64,000 bases of DNA from NCBI RefSeq assembly GCF_025370775.1, contig NZ_JAMXEX010000008.1:62001-126000 (forward strand). Direction: 5' to 3'. The first letter of the stretch is position 1. Each line of letters starts with the position of its first letter. This DNA is from Ancylothrix sp. D3o (GTDB lineage Bacteria; Cyanobacteriota; Cyanobacteriia; Cyanobacteriales; Oscillatoriaceae). The position numbers were made by a program, and so were the translations under genes. Shown here piece by piece: positions 25,424 through 34,470 of the stretch. The notes under the pieces were generated by a model. The model did no database searches and was not told where the DNA came from. It saw only the letters and a list, made by a program, of their open reading frames with translations.

Positions 25424-28400
25424 ATGGCCTATATTCAGAACAAGATAATGAAATCCAATGTTCACCACTTAATAGAAACCTTAGATGCCATCGTCTGGGA
25501 AAAAGATCCAGCAACCCTGGAATTTATCGAGATAAACCGGCCCGCCGAATTTATCTTTGGCTATCCCATCAGCCGGTGGTTAACAGAAAAAAACTTTATT
25601 GCCAACCACATCCACCCAGAAGATACCCCGCGAGTTTTTGAATTTTATCACAAACTTGCCAACAGCGAAAAAGCCCAAGAAATTGAATACAGAATTTTCG
25701 ACGCCACCGGCAACATTATTTGCTTAAGAGATCGCGTCAAAGCAATTAAAAATCAAACCGGCCAAATTGAAAAACTCGCCGGCTTCACCGTAGAAATTTC
25801 CGAAATCAAACAACAAATCCAAACCCAAACTCAACCAACCCAAGAACTCTTTTACACCAGCCTAGACAACCTGCTTGACGGTTTTGCCATCCTCCGAACT
25901 ATCCGCAACGAAAGCGGCCAAATTATAGACTTTAAATTTGAATATATCAACCCAGCCGGTTGCGCCAACAGCCAACTAAGCCAAGAACAACACATCGGAA
26001 AAAGCCTCTGCGAACTATTTCCAGATCACCTCACCAACGGCCTTTTTCAAGAATACTGTCAAGTCGTAGAAACCGGCCAACCCCTGATCAAAGAATCCCT
26101 AATTTATGAAGCCCATAACCACCAACAACACCTAAGCGGAGCCTACGATCTTCGCGCCGCCAAATCAGGAGACGGCATAGTAGTCACCTGGAGAAACATC
26201 ACAGAACGCAAACCTACAGACGTTCCAGACGTTCCAGCGGAACGTCTCTACCAAAAACTACAACGCTACCAAACAGAATTAAACCAAATTCTCGATAACG
26301 TCCCCGTCATTATAGCCCGCCTTGATAAACAACTTCGTTATTTATATATAAACACCGCCATTACCAAAGCCACCGGCCTAACCCCAGAAAACTTTATCGG
26401 AAAAACACCTCAAGAAATAAGCTGCTGTTTGCCAGAAAGCTATCAGCAGTGGGTGCAAAAATATCAACAAGCCTTAATCTCCAAACAACCCCAAAGAAAC
26501 GAACTAGAATGGATTTCCTCAACCGGAGAAATTAATTATTTTTCCTGTCAAATTATCCCCGAAATAGACCAACAAGGCGAAGTCGAAAGCCTATTAGGAA
26601 TCTGCTACGACATCACCCCCCTCAAAAAAGCCCAACAAACAAGTACAGACGTTCCGCCGGAACGTCTCTACGAAGCCCTACTCCAACAAATGCCAGCCGG
26701 CATCATGGTAGCCCTAGCTCCTTCTGGCAAACTCGTATTAATGAACCAACAAGTCAAAAAAATCATGCACGGGGAGTACCCCCAAGCAGAAAAACTCGAA
26801 GACTATCCCACCGAAAACTTAAAAGCATTTTATCCAGACGGGCAACCCTACACCATAGAACAACTGCCCCTCGTGCGAGCCATCACAACCGGCGAAATTA
26901 TCATAGACGAAGAAATAGAGCTTCAGCTACCCGATGGCAACCAAATCACCACCTTAGTCAGCGCTTCCCCCATCCGCGATCAGCAAGGAGCCATCATAGC
27001 CGGAGTCGTTAGCTTTTACGACATCAGCGAACAAAAACGCTCCCAAGAAAATTTACGGCTTTATAGCGATCTCGTTAAAAACGTACCCGTCTCCCTAAGC
27101 GTTTGGCAACTAGAAAACAACAACGACCCCGGATCATTTCGCCTCAAAGCCTGTAACGCCGCAGCAAACCAAGCAACAAAAATCAACCTCCAAAACTATA
27201 TCGGCACAACCATAGCCGAAAGTTTTCCCGCCACCCTGCAAACCGGATTACCTGAACAATATGCCGAAGTCGTCCGCACCGGCATCATCAAAAACATCCC
27301 AGAAATTTATTATCCAGACCAACATCCCATCGCCGGTTATTACTCACTCAAAATCTTTCCCCTCCCCAACAACAGCGTCGGGTTAGCCGTAGAAAACATC
27401 ACAGAGCGCAAACAACTCGAACAAGCCCTGCAAAAAAGCGAAGCAAAATTTCGCCAACTCGCAGAATTCATGCCCCTGATTGTCTGGTGCGCCAAACCAG
27501 ACGGAGCCATAGACTACATTAACCAACGCGGCTCCTCATACACCGGCCTAAACCGAGAAAACATGGAGGGCTGGGAGTGGCAAACCGTCGTGCATCCCGA
27601 AGACCTGCCAACCACCCTCAAACGCTGGGGACACAGCATACAAACCGGCCAACCCTACGAAATTGAATTTCGGCTACGGCAATATTCAGACGGACAATAT
27701 CGCTGGCACATCGGACGAGCCGAAGCGATACCCGATGCTTCCGGCAACATCCAAGGCTGGTTTGGAAGCTGCACCGATATCCACGACCAAAAAATCACCA
27801 CCGAAAAAGCCCAATTCCGCAGCGAAGTAAGCGCCCTCCTGGCAAACTCCCCCAACATCGAAACAGCCCTTCAATCCCTAGTCAACCTTGCCTTACCCAC
27901 CTTTGCTGACTATTGTGCCATCGACCAACAGCAAAGCGATGGCAGCTTGTGTCGGATAGCCGCCAGCACCAATGCCAACCTCGAACAGCTTTTGAGCCAA
28001 ATTCAAGAACATTTCCCCAACCAGCGCAGCCCAAGACACCGGCTCTCGCAAGTCTGGCAAACCGGCCAACCCTACCTAGTCTCCGAAATTACCCCCGAAC
28101 ACCTCCAAGAGTGCGCCGCTGACTCGGAACACCTAGAAATCCTGCAACAATTAGGCATAAAATCTTTGATGAGCCTGCCATTGATTGCCCGCGAGCGCCT
28201 GTTGGGAGCCATCCACTTTGCCAGCACCACAGAAGGATGCCGGTATAACGAAACAGACCTGACATGGGCGCTTGATATCGCCCGCCGCATCGCCGTCGCC
28301 ATCGACAACGCCCAGCTTTATCAACAAACCCAAGAAGCCGAACGCCGCAAAGACGAATCCCTCGCCCTGCTCAACGCCTTACTCGAAGGAGCGCCGGTGG

Positions 28401-31132
28401 GCCTTGCCTTTTTTGACAAAAATCTTCGTTTTGTCCGCATAAACAACTTCCTCGCCTCCCTCAACGGACTACCTGCCGAACTTCATATCGGACGCTTACT
28501 TGATGATGTGATGCCAGCAGAACAAGCTGAGTGGATAAAGACCCGAATGCAGCAAGTGCTAGAAACCGGCCAGCCCCTGTTAAACCTGGAACTCAGCGGC
28601 CCGAAAGTATCCAATCCCGAAGAATTAGTCCACATGGTCGTCAACTATTATCCCGTGTGTGCCACCAACGGCGAAATCATGGGCGTTGGCTGCGCCATTG
28701 CCGACATTAGCGACCTCAAACACGCCGAAATCGCCCTACGCCAAAGTCAAGAACGCTTCCGTCGGGTGTTTTCTTCTAACATGATTGGCATGGGATTTTG
28801 GAATGTATCCGGCGGCATTATCGAAGCCAATGATGCTTTCCTAGATTTAATCGGTTACACTCGTGAAGATTTGTTATCAGCAAAGCTAAGTTGGCAAGAA
28901 ATAACGCCGCCTAAATACCAATTACTCGACAGAGAGGGAATTGAAGAATGTTTAGAAAAAGGCATTTGTACGCCCTATGAAAAAGAATATATCTGCAAAG
29001 ATGGATCGCTTGTGCCGATTTTAAGTGGGGCTGCGCTTTTTGAAAACTCTCAAGAAAGTGGGGTCTTTTTTGTATTGGATCTCAGCGAACGCAAAAAAGC
29101 AGAACAAGCCCTGCGAGAAAGCGAAACTCGGTTTCGGACAATGGCAGATAATTCACCGGCTTTTATTTGGATGGCTGACCTCGATGGTCACTGCACTTAT
29201 TTTAATCGTCCTTGGTTGGAATTTAATGGTTATGCGACGCTGGAAGAATCTTTGCAAAAAGGCTGGTTAGATAGAATGCACCCTGCGGATATTCCGCGTT
29301 GCATGGAGCTTTATTGGAAAGCTTTTAATGCTCGTGAAAGTGTGGAAATGGAATACCGGCAAAAACGCGCCGACGGACAATATCGCTGGATATTTGACAC
29401 CGGCGTGCCACTCTATGCACCGGATGGTAGTTTTAGCGGTTACATTGGCTCAGGAATTGATATTACCGAACGCCGGGAAGCCGAAGAAAGACTTTATGAA
29501 ACAAATTTAACTCTCAATCGTTTGATTCAATCTTGCCCGTTAGCAATTACAGTTTTTGACATGGAAACGGGGATTGTAAAAATGTGGAACCCAGCCGCTG
29601 AAAGGATTTTTGGCTGGAGTGCCTCAGAAGCTATTGGCCAGTTTCTTCCTTCTGTTTCACAGGAAAAATTAAAGGAATTTTTGGAAAATCTGGAGGTGAT
29701 AAAAAAAGAAGGTGAAGTGGCTGCACAAGAGGCAAAACGTCTTCACAAAAGTGGCAAAGTGGTGGATGTGGCAATTTGGGGGGCGCGGCTGGTGGATGCA
29801 AATCATAATATGAGTTGCTTGTCAATTATTGCGGATATTACTGAGGGCAAACGCCTGGAAGCTGAACGAAATCAACTTTTGATCCGCGAACAAGCTGCCC
29901 GCGAACAAGCTGAAAAAGCTAACCGAGTTAAGGATGAGTTTTTGGCGGTTCTTTCTCACGAATTGCGTTCACCTTTGAATGCAATTTTAGGCTGGGCACA
30001 GATGCTTCGTTCGCGCAAGTGTAATGAAGCAATGACGAGTAAGGCGCTGGAGACTATTGAGCGCAATGCTCGTTTACAAAGTCAATTAATTGAGGATTTG
30101 TTGGATGTTTCACGGATTTTGCGGGGCAAAGTTTCGCTGTCGGTTACGCCGGTGAATGTGGCAAGTGTGATTGAGGCGGCTGTGGATACGGTTCGCTTAT
30201 CGGCAGCGGCAAAATCAATTGAAATTGACCGGTTTATTGAGCCTAATGTGGGTTTGGTGGCGGGGGATGCGGGCCGGTTGCAGCAAGTGTTTTGGAATTT
30301 ACTTTCTAATGCGATTAAGTTTACTCCTGATGGTGGGCGGATGGAAATTCGTGTGTCGAAAGTCAGGATTAATGGGAACCAGACAAACGAAGGTCAAGAT
30401 GTCGCCCTGGTGGTTCCTAAGTTTCGATTACCGATGACGAATTTTGCCCAAATTCAAGTGATTGATACCGGCAAAGGGATTTCTGTTGAGTTTTTGCCGT
30501 TTGTGTTTGAATACTTCCGTCAGGCCGATAGCTCCAGTACGCGGGCGCACGGGGGTTTGGGGTTGGGATTAGCGATTGTGCGGCACTTGGTAGAATTACA
30601 TGGCGGAACGGTGAAGGCAGACAGCAAGGGAGAAGGTGAGGGGTCAACGTTTACGGTGTGGTTGCCGTTGCTCCCTACCAAAAAAAGCGGTACTTTTTCA
30701 GAAGAGTTGCGGGATGAAAATACCAGTCCTTCTGGTGCTTTGCTGACCGGCCTGCAAGTGTTGGTGCTAGATGATGATACGGATTCGCGGGATTATATCA
30801 CGGCGGTGCTTGAGGAGGCCGGTGCGGTGGTCCAGACGGCTGCCGATGTGGATGCGGCTATAATTTCGCTTTGTCGGGTGAAACCGGATGTGCTGGTTAG
30901 TGATATAGGAATGCCTGGGCAAGATGGTTATACTTTTATTCGCCGTGTGAGAGCGCTGGAGGCTGGATGGCGGGGGAATATTCCGGCGGTGGCGCTGACG
31001 GCTTATGCAACGGATGATGACCGCCGCAGGGCGCTGGAGGCCGGTTTCCAACAGCATCTTGCTAAGCCGGTGCAGCCTGATGAGTTGGTTAGGGTGGTGG
31101 CCGGTTTAAGCGGGCGCTCTGGGGATTTGTAG
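25424..31132 (+). CDS. Multi-PAS/GAF hybrid histidine kinase
   Basis: 1902 residues without membrane spans. By eye: about six PAS domains (15-125, 142-260, 288-405, 419-540, 549-665, 678-800), a GAF domain (803-970), four more PAS domains (985-1100, 1110-1225, 1236-1350, 1364-1480), then HisKA with His1512 (SHELRSPLNAILG), HATPase (N-box FWNLLSNAIKFTPDGG, G-boxes DTGKGIS and GGLGLGLAI) and a receiver domain with Asp1827 (SDIGMPGQDG). It should sense several cytoplasmic signals and relay phosphate to its own receiver; no output domain or partner regulator is adjacent. Two palindromic repeats sit in interdomain linkers, and base skew flips near 28.7 kb, so the gene looks composite. The second methionine (25448) is an alternative start. 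Confidence 0.93.
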   Translation: MAYIQNKIMKSNVHHLIETLDAIVWEKDPATLEFIEINRPAEFIFGYPISRWLTEKNFIANHIHPEDTPRVFEFYHKLANSEKAQEIEYRIFDATGNIICLRDRVKAIKNQTGQIEKLAGFTVEISEIKQQIQTQTQPTQELFYTSLDNLLDGFAILRTIRNESGQIIDFKFEYINPAGCANSQLSQEQHIGKSLCELFPDHLTNGLFQEYCQVVETGQPLIKESLIYEAHNHQQHLSGAYDLRAAKSGDGIVVTWRNITERKPTDVPDVPAERLYQKLQRYQTELNQILDNVPVIIARLDKQLRYLYINTAITKATGLTPENFIGKTPQEISCCLPESYQQWVQKYQQALISKQPQRNELEWISSTGEINYFSCQIIPEIDQQGEVESLLGICYDITPLKKAQQTSTDVPPERLYEALLQQMPAGIMVALAPSGKLVLMNQQVKKIMHGEYPQAEKLEDYPTENLKAFYPDGQPYTIEQLPLVRAITTGEIIIDEEIELQLPDGNQITTLVSASPIRDQQGAIIAGVVSFYDISEQKRSQENLRLYSDLVKNVPVSLSVWQLENNNDPGSFRLKACNAAANQATKINLQNYIGTTIAESFPATLQTGLPEQYAEVVRTGIIKNIPEIYYPDQHPIAGYYSLKIFPLPNNSVGLAVENITERKQLEQALQKSEAKFRQLAEFMPLIVWCAKPDGAIDYINQRGSSYTGLNRENMEGWEWQTVVHPEDLPTTLKRWGHSIQTGQPYEIEFRLRQYSDGQYRWHIGRAEAIPDASGNIQGWFGSCTDIHDQKITTEKAQFRSEVSALLANSPNIETALQSLVNLALPTFADYCAIDQQQSDGSLCRIAASTNANLEQLLSQIQEHFPNQRSPRHRLSQVWQTGQPYLVSEITPEHLQECAADSEHLEILQQLGIKSLMSLPLIARERLLGAIHFASTTEGCRYNETDLTWALDIARRIAVAIDNAQLYQQTQEAERRKDESLALLNALLEGAPVGLAFFDKNLRFVRINNFLASLNGLPAELHIGRLLDDVMPAEQAEWIKTRMQQVLETGQPLLNLELSGPKVSNPEELVHMVVNYYPVCATNGEIMGVGCAIADISDLKHAEIALRQSQERFRRVFSSNMIGMGFWNVSGGIIEANDAFLDLIGYTREDLLSAKLSWQEITPPKYQLLDREGIEECLEKGICTPYEKEYICKDGSLVPILSGAALFENSQESGVFFVLDLSERKKAEQALRESETRFRTMADNSPAFIWMADLDGHCTYFNRPWLEFNGYATLEESLQKGWLDRMHPADIPRCMELYWKAFNARESVEMEYRQKRADGQYRWIFDTGVPLYAPDGSFSGYIGSGIDITERREAEERLYETNLTLNRLIQSCPLAITVFDMETGIVKMWNPAAERIFGWSASEAIGQFLPSVSQEKLKEFLENLEVIKKEGEVAAQEAKRLHKSGKVVDVAIWGARLVDANHNMSCLSIIADITEGKRLEAERNQLLIREQAAREQAEKANRVKDEFLAVLSHELRSPLNAILGWAQMLRSRKCNEAMTSKALETIERNARLQSQLIEDLLDVSRILRGKVSLSVTPVNVASVIEAAVDTVRLSAAAKSIEIDRFIEPNVGLVAGDAGRLQQVFWNLLSNAIKFTPDGGRMEIRVSKVRINGNQTNEGQDVALVVPKFRLPMTNFAQIQVIDTGKGISVEFLPFVFEYFRQADSSSTRAHGGLGLGLAIVRHLVELHGGTVKADSKGEGEGSTFTVWLPLLPTKKSGTFSEELRDENTSPSGALLTGLQVLVLDDDTDSRDYITAVLEEAGAVVQTAADVDAAIISLCRVKPDVLVSDIGMPGQDGYTFIRRVRALEAGWRGNIPAVALTAYATDDDRRRALEAGFQQHLAKPVQPDELVRVVAGLSGRSGDL
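26228..26251. repeat. Palindromic repeat inside the kinase gene, copy 1
   Basis: GACGTTCC-agc-GGAACGTC (26228-26246) followed by TCTAC. A partial extra GACGTTCC precedes it. It encodes part of the linker TDVPDVPAERLY between the second and third PAS domains. The same GGAACGTCTCTAC end is found in an intergenic repeat at 19447-19459. Confidence 0.8.
26647..26670. repeat. Palindromic repeat inside the kinase gene, copy 2
   Basis: GACGTTCC-gcc-GGAACGTC (26647-26665) followed by TCTAC. It encodes the linker TDVPPERLY between the third and fourth PAS domains, in the same reading frame as copy 1. Confidence 0.8.
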
Positions 31133-31240
31133 ACGGAAAAATTCAAGATTTATTACCTATAAAATCCGGATTTTTTATACCAAAAAACAAACCATTACCC
31201 AAAAAACAAGCAAAAGTCATAAGTAGAAGCACTTAATTAT

Positions 31241-31316
31241 TTGTAGGATGGGTAGAGCGTAAGCAAAACCCATCAACGCCTCTGTTGGGTTTCGTTCCTC
31301 TACCCAACCTACAATA
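31241..31316. repeat. 75-base nested inverted repeat
   Basis: The outer arms TTGTAGGaTGGGTAGAG and CTCTACCCAaCCTACAA pair; inside, AAACCCATCAAC and GTTGGGTTT form a second stem. The whole folds into one long hairpin. Elements of this form are common in cyanobacterial genomes. Another element, GCGGGCATCTTGCCTGC, follows at about 31364. The 425-base gap holds no gene that I see. Confidence 0.75.
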
Positions 31317-31481
31317 CATCCAGAGTTTAATTAAGTTGACTTACTTATCGGCGTTAATCTCTGGGGCGGGCATCTTGCCTGCTGTACATCTGCGGTTTAA
31401 AAAAATCAACCCTTAAGCTAAAAATCCAGAAAATTCAAAAAAAGACCCTGTTTAAATTCAATTTAGGCTCACCAGAGTCAA

Positions 31482-31540
31482 CAAAAAAGACAGGGGAATT
31501 TTTTCATAGTGTTTTTTTAGACAAACTCCCCTTGTCTTGT
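31482..31540 (-). terminator. Terminator of the minus-strand gene at 31558-32325
   Basis: Read on the minus strand, AAGACAAGGGGA (31538-31527) pairs with TCCCCTGTCTT (31497-31487) with one bulged base, and a run of T follows. It lies 20 bases after the stop codon of the minus-strand gene. Confidence 0.6.
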
Positions 31541-31557
31541 TGAGTGAAAGTTTGTTG

Positions 31558-32325
31558 TTAAAGGGTGGCTTTTGGGATGGCAGTTTCTTGCACTTTTGTT
31601 TCATAAAAACGCTGCGCTGCATAACCCAAGGTGTAAAATATAGCAGCATTGCTACCGGCCCCAATAGCAGCACCGGCAACCGGCACATTTCGCAATACTC
31701 CTAAACCAAGTTTGAGGGCTTCGGAACCGCCTAAACCTAAACCAAAAATTGCTAAGACTTCGCCTTTGCGAGAGGCTGCTTGTAAGTCCATTCCGTAAGC
31801 GGCGGCGATTTGATAAATCATTTCGGCTTGCAGTTGCGTGGTGGCTGCAAGATCAATGGCTAAAAGTGCTAAGGCGATGCCTGGGACGAGGCTGCTTAGT
31901 AAACCAATGCCACCGGCTTGTAGGGCTTTTTCGCTAATAATTCTGCCGGCGATTTGATTGGGGGTTTCGGTGGGGTTTTCTTGCCTTAGTTTGTTGACGG
32001 CGGCTTCAGCTTTTGAGACATCAATTTGCCCTATTAAACCCAACAACCACTCGGCGCGGAATAATTTAAGGCTGTTTTTGAGCAAAGGATTTTCGCCAAT
32101 GAGGTGCAGAACGCGACCGGTTTCTTCTGTGCTTTTCTCAAATATTTCTCGCGCTTGTTGGCTGGCGGTTTCTGCATTGGCGGCGGCTGAGTTGGCACCG
32201 GCTGCTATCATTTTGCTTAGTTCTTCTAAGGCTTTGGCACTTAATTCGCAAACCGGCCCTCCTTGGGGGTTGTTGTTTGAGGCCGGTTCGGTTTTTTCAA
32301 ATGTGTTTGGCTGTGAATTTACCAT
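31558..32325 (-). CDS. Membrane-associated conserved protein, possibly EcsC-family
   Basis: 255 residues. An N-terminal polar and helical part (about 25-70, ELSKMIAAGANSAAANAETA) precedes a hydrophobic, Gly/Ala-rich part with candidate spans GIGLLSSLVPGIALALLAID and VLRNVPVAGAAIGAGSNAAIF. Its pattern reminds me of EcsC-type cyanobacterial proteins, but the match is by memory and uncertain. GAGGAAG stands seven bases before the ATG, supporting the start. No operon partner. Confidence 0.7.
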   Translation of the reverse strand: MVNSQPNTFEKTEPASNNNPQGGPVCELSAKALEELSKMIAAGANSAAANAETASQQAREIFEKSTEETGRVLHLIGENPLLKNSLKLFRAEWLLGLIGQIDVSKAEAAVNKLRQENPTETPNQIAGRIISEKALQAGGIGLLSSLVPGIALALLAIDLAATTQLQAEMIYQIAAAYGMDLQAASRKGEVLAIFGLGLGGSEALKLGLGVLRNVPVAGAAIGAGSNAAIFYTLGYAAQRFYETKVQETAIPKATL

Positions 32326-32551
32326 GTTTCGCTTCCTCTACTGTTGTACTTTTAGCGTAGCGAGAAAGCGAGGGTGTACGCCTGTATCTCGTGGAAGAAA
32401 ATGTTGTGCAGCGGGCTGACTTTTCACCGGCCCCGCCATGCCCTCTGCCCAAAAAGTTTGACTATATTTAACCGCGTTTTTCGCTGAATATATATAAATT
32501 TAACTACAGAGTATAAAATCTTTAAAACCAGGCAGAGCCGGCTAGCCGGTT

Positions 32552-32758
32552 TTAGTCAACAACTCTGAGTAAGCCGCGTTGCAAGGCATCAAAAACGCGA
32601 TTAATTTTCATTTGATCTTCGAGGCTGATGCAAGTTTGAGAAAGCAGCGCAGACATAAACCGGCGTTGATCGGCGCGGGTGATGCGGTGAGAGCTAAAAA
32701 TTCTCTCAATGACTTGATCGAGAGGATCTGGACTTAAAGGCGCTTGAGCTTCCATCAT
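32552..32758 (-). CDS. Small conserved cyanobacterial protein
   Basis: 68 residues, soluble and mostly helical. The segment ITRADQRRFMSALL and the end INRVFDALQRGLLRVVD form a pattern I recall from small hypothetical proteins in many cyanobacteria. No motif suggests an activity. It is on the minus strand, with the 255-residue gene further downstream. Translation could start at either of the two adjacent ATGs. Confidence 0.65.
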   Translation of the reverse strand: MMEAQAPLSPDPLDQVIERIFSSHRITRADQRRFMSALLSQTCISLEDQMKINRVFDALQRGLLRVVD

Positions 32759-33122
32759 AGCTTTTCTGTCTCTACTTACACTTTTATTTTAGTCACTTGA
32801 ATCCTTGGGCCGGTGCGATCCATATCTACGGTGAGGTGTGATTGTGATCACTGTTAAATGAGGCTAGGTTAGCATAAGTGCTACTTGATGTTTAATTAAA
32901 TATAAGTTAAATAAATATTCCCCATTTGTCTCACTTAAGGAGGATTTGATGGCAGGGGGTGAAAGGGGGTTCAAAAAAGTTTTGGGTGCATTTAGGCGTT
33001 ATATTAATAAACACAATTTGCCCTATTTCAATTTGTTTTTGGGATGGGGTAATTGTAGGTAAGCTGTGGCTGTGGTTGTCCCGCCAGAGATAGAAATAAG
33101 TGTAAAAATGGAGAATTTGAAA
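32759..33122. other. Intergenic region between divergent genes
   Basis: About 360 bases between the 68-residue minus-strand gene and the PanE-like gene. Apart from a possible AAGGAGG at 32937-32943 followed by a short frame, I see no feature I can support. Confidence 0.4.
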
Positions 33123-34115
33123 ATGGGAGAATTTTTAGAAGTTATGCCCAAGGCTGATAAATGTTATGCAATTGTTGGCACCGGCGCCATTGGTGGTTTT
33201 TATGGGGCAAAATTGCAACAGTCGGGGTTAGATGTGCATTTTTTGCTACATAGTGATTATGATTATGTACGCCGGCATGGGTTAGTAGTAGAGTCGCCTC
33301 AAGGAAATATTATTTTACCCCAAGTTAAGGCTTATCAAAATGCGAAAGATATGCCGAAATGTGATGTAGTTATGGTGGCGCTGAAGACAACACGCAATCA
33401 TATTTTGCCAGAAATATTGCCATTTTTATTAAAAGATAACGGCGTAGTGTTGCTGTTGCAAAATGGTTTTGGTGTGGAGGAAGAAATTAGTAAAATTAGC
33501 GGCAATGCAAAGGTAATTGGGGGAATGTGTTTTATTTGTTCTAATAAAATTGGGGCCGGTTATATCCGCCATTTAGATTATAGTATGATTAGCCTAGGAG
33601 AATATGCCCCCAATTATCAACCGGCAGGAATTACGCCAAACATGAAAGAAATTGCCGCAGATTTTGAAGCGGCGGGCATACCCATAGAGTTATCGGAAGA
33701 TTTGCTGTTGGCGCGGTGGAAAAAGTTAGTTTGGAATATTCCTTATAATGGTCTTTCTGTAGTTTTGGATGCTCGCACGGATGAAATGATGAACGATCCA
33801 GATATCCGATTTTTAACAGAAGAATTGATGCAGGAAGTTGTTGCAGGAGCTAAAGCCTATCAGCGGATTATTCCAGAAAGTTTTATGGAAAAAATGCTGG
33901 ATCATACCGCCAAAATGACACCCTACCGCACAAGCATGAAAATAGATTATGATGAAAAACGACCGCTGGAAGTTGAGGCAATTTTTGGCACGCCTTTACG
34001 AAAAGCTGAGGAGGCTGGGGTTGAGTTGCCAAAGATTTCAATGCTTTACCGGCAGTTAAAATTTCTTGACCGGCAAAATCGCTTTTCTGGGAAAGATAAT
34101 ATACAAAAGGGGTGA
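33123..34115 (+). CDS. Ketopantoate reductase-like protein (ApbA/PanE family)
   Basis: About 330 residues from ATG 33123, which has GGAG nine bases upstream; ATG 33144 is an alternative, while the GTG at 33066 would add a doubtful leader. NADPH-binding motif AIVGTGAIGGFYGAKL, then VALKTTRNH, LLQNGFGVEE and the catalytic-lysine region LARWKKLVWNIPYNGLSV. The family reduces 2-dehydropantoate in pantothenate/CoA synthesis; many members have other substrates, so I give no symbol. The gene ends seven bases before a MazG-like gene and so is probably co-transcribed with it. Confidence 0.85.
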   Translation: MGEFLEVMPKADKCYAIVGTGAIGGFYGAKLQQSGLDVHFLLHSDYDYVRRHGLVVESPQGNIILPQVKAYQNAKDMPKCDVVMVALKTTRNHILPEILPFLLKDNGVVLLLQNGFGVEEEISKISGNAKVIGGMCFICSNKIGAGYIRHLDYSMISLGEYAPNYQPAGITPNMKEIAADFEAAGIPIELSEDLLLARWKKLVWNIPYNGLSVVLDARTDEMMNDPDIRFLTEELMQEVVAGAKAYQRIIPESFMEKMLDHTAKMTPYRTSMKIDYDEKRPLEVEAIFGTPLRKAEEAGVELPKISMLYRQLKFLDRQNRFSGKDNIQKG

Positions 34116-34122
34116 AGTTTTT

Positions 34123-34446
34123 ATGAAAAAAGAGTATAAAAAATTAGTCAGAGATCGCATTCCTGAAATTATCCGAGAAGCGGGGCGCGATTGCGAAATA
34201 GAAACGCTTTCAGAAACTCAATACCGCTTGGCTTTGCGCGATAAACTAATTGAGGAAGCGCAGGAAGTGAGGGGGGCTTTAAATCAGGAAGATTTGATTA
34301 AAGAGTTGGCAGATTTGTCTGAGGTGATTGAGGCAATTATACAAGAAAGTGGGATATCAAAAGAAGTGGTTTTAGCTGAACAAAAAAAGCGACGAACCGA
34401 ACGCGGTGGTTTTGAAAATCGCACACAGTTAATTTGGGTAGATTAG
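34123..34446 (+). CDS. MazG-like nucleotide pyrophosphohydrolase
   Basis: 107 residues from ATG 34123, preceded by AGGGGTGAAG. It begins with KKLVRDRIPEII and has EEAQEV and KELADLSEVIEAI, which give the acidic EExxE ... ExxD metal-binding pattern of all-alpha NTP pyrophosphatases. Such small proteins are often labelled phosphoribosyl-ATP pyrophosphohydrolase-like but probably act as housecleaning enzymes on unusual nucleotides. It sits seven bases after the PanE-like gene and 24 bases before the next gene, in one direction. Confidence 0.8.
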   Translation: MKKEYKKLVRDRIPEIIREAGRDCEIETLSETQYRLALRDKLIEEAQEVRGALNQEDLIKELADLSEVIEAIIQESGISKEVVLAEQKKRRTERGGFENRTQLIWVD

Positions 34447-34470
34447 GAAGCTTTGGCAGGAATTTTTGGC

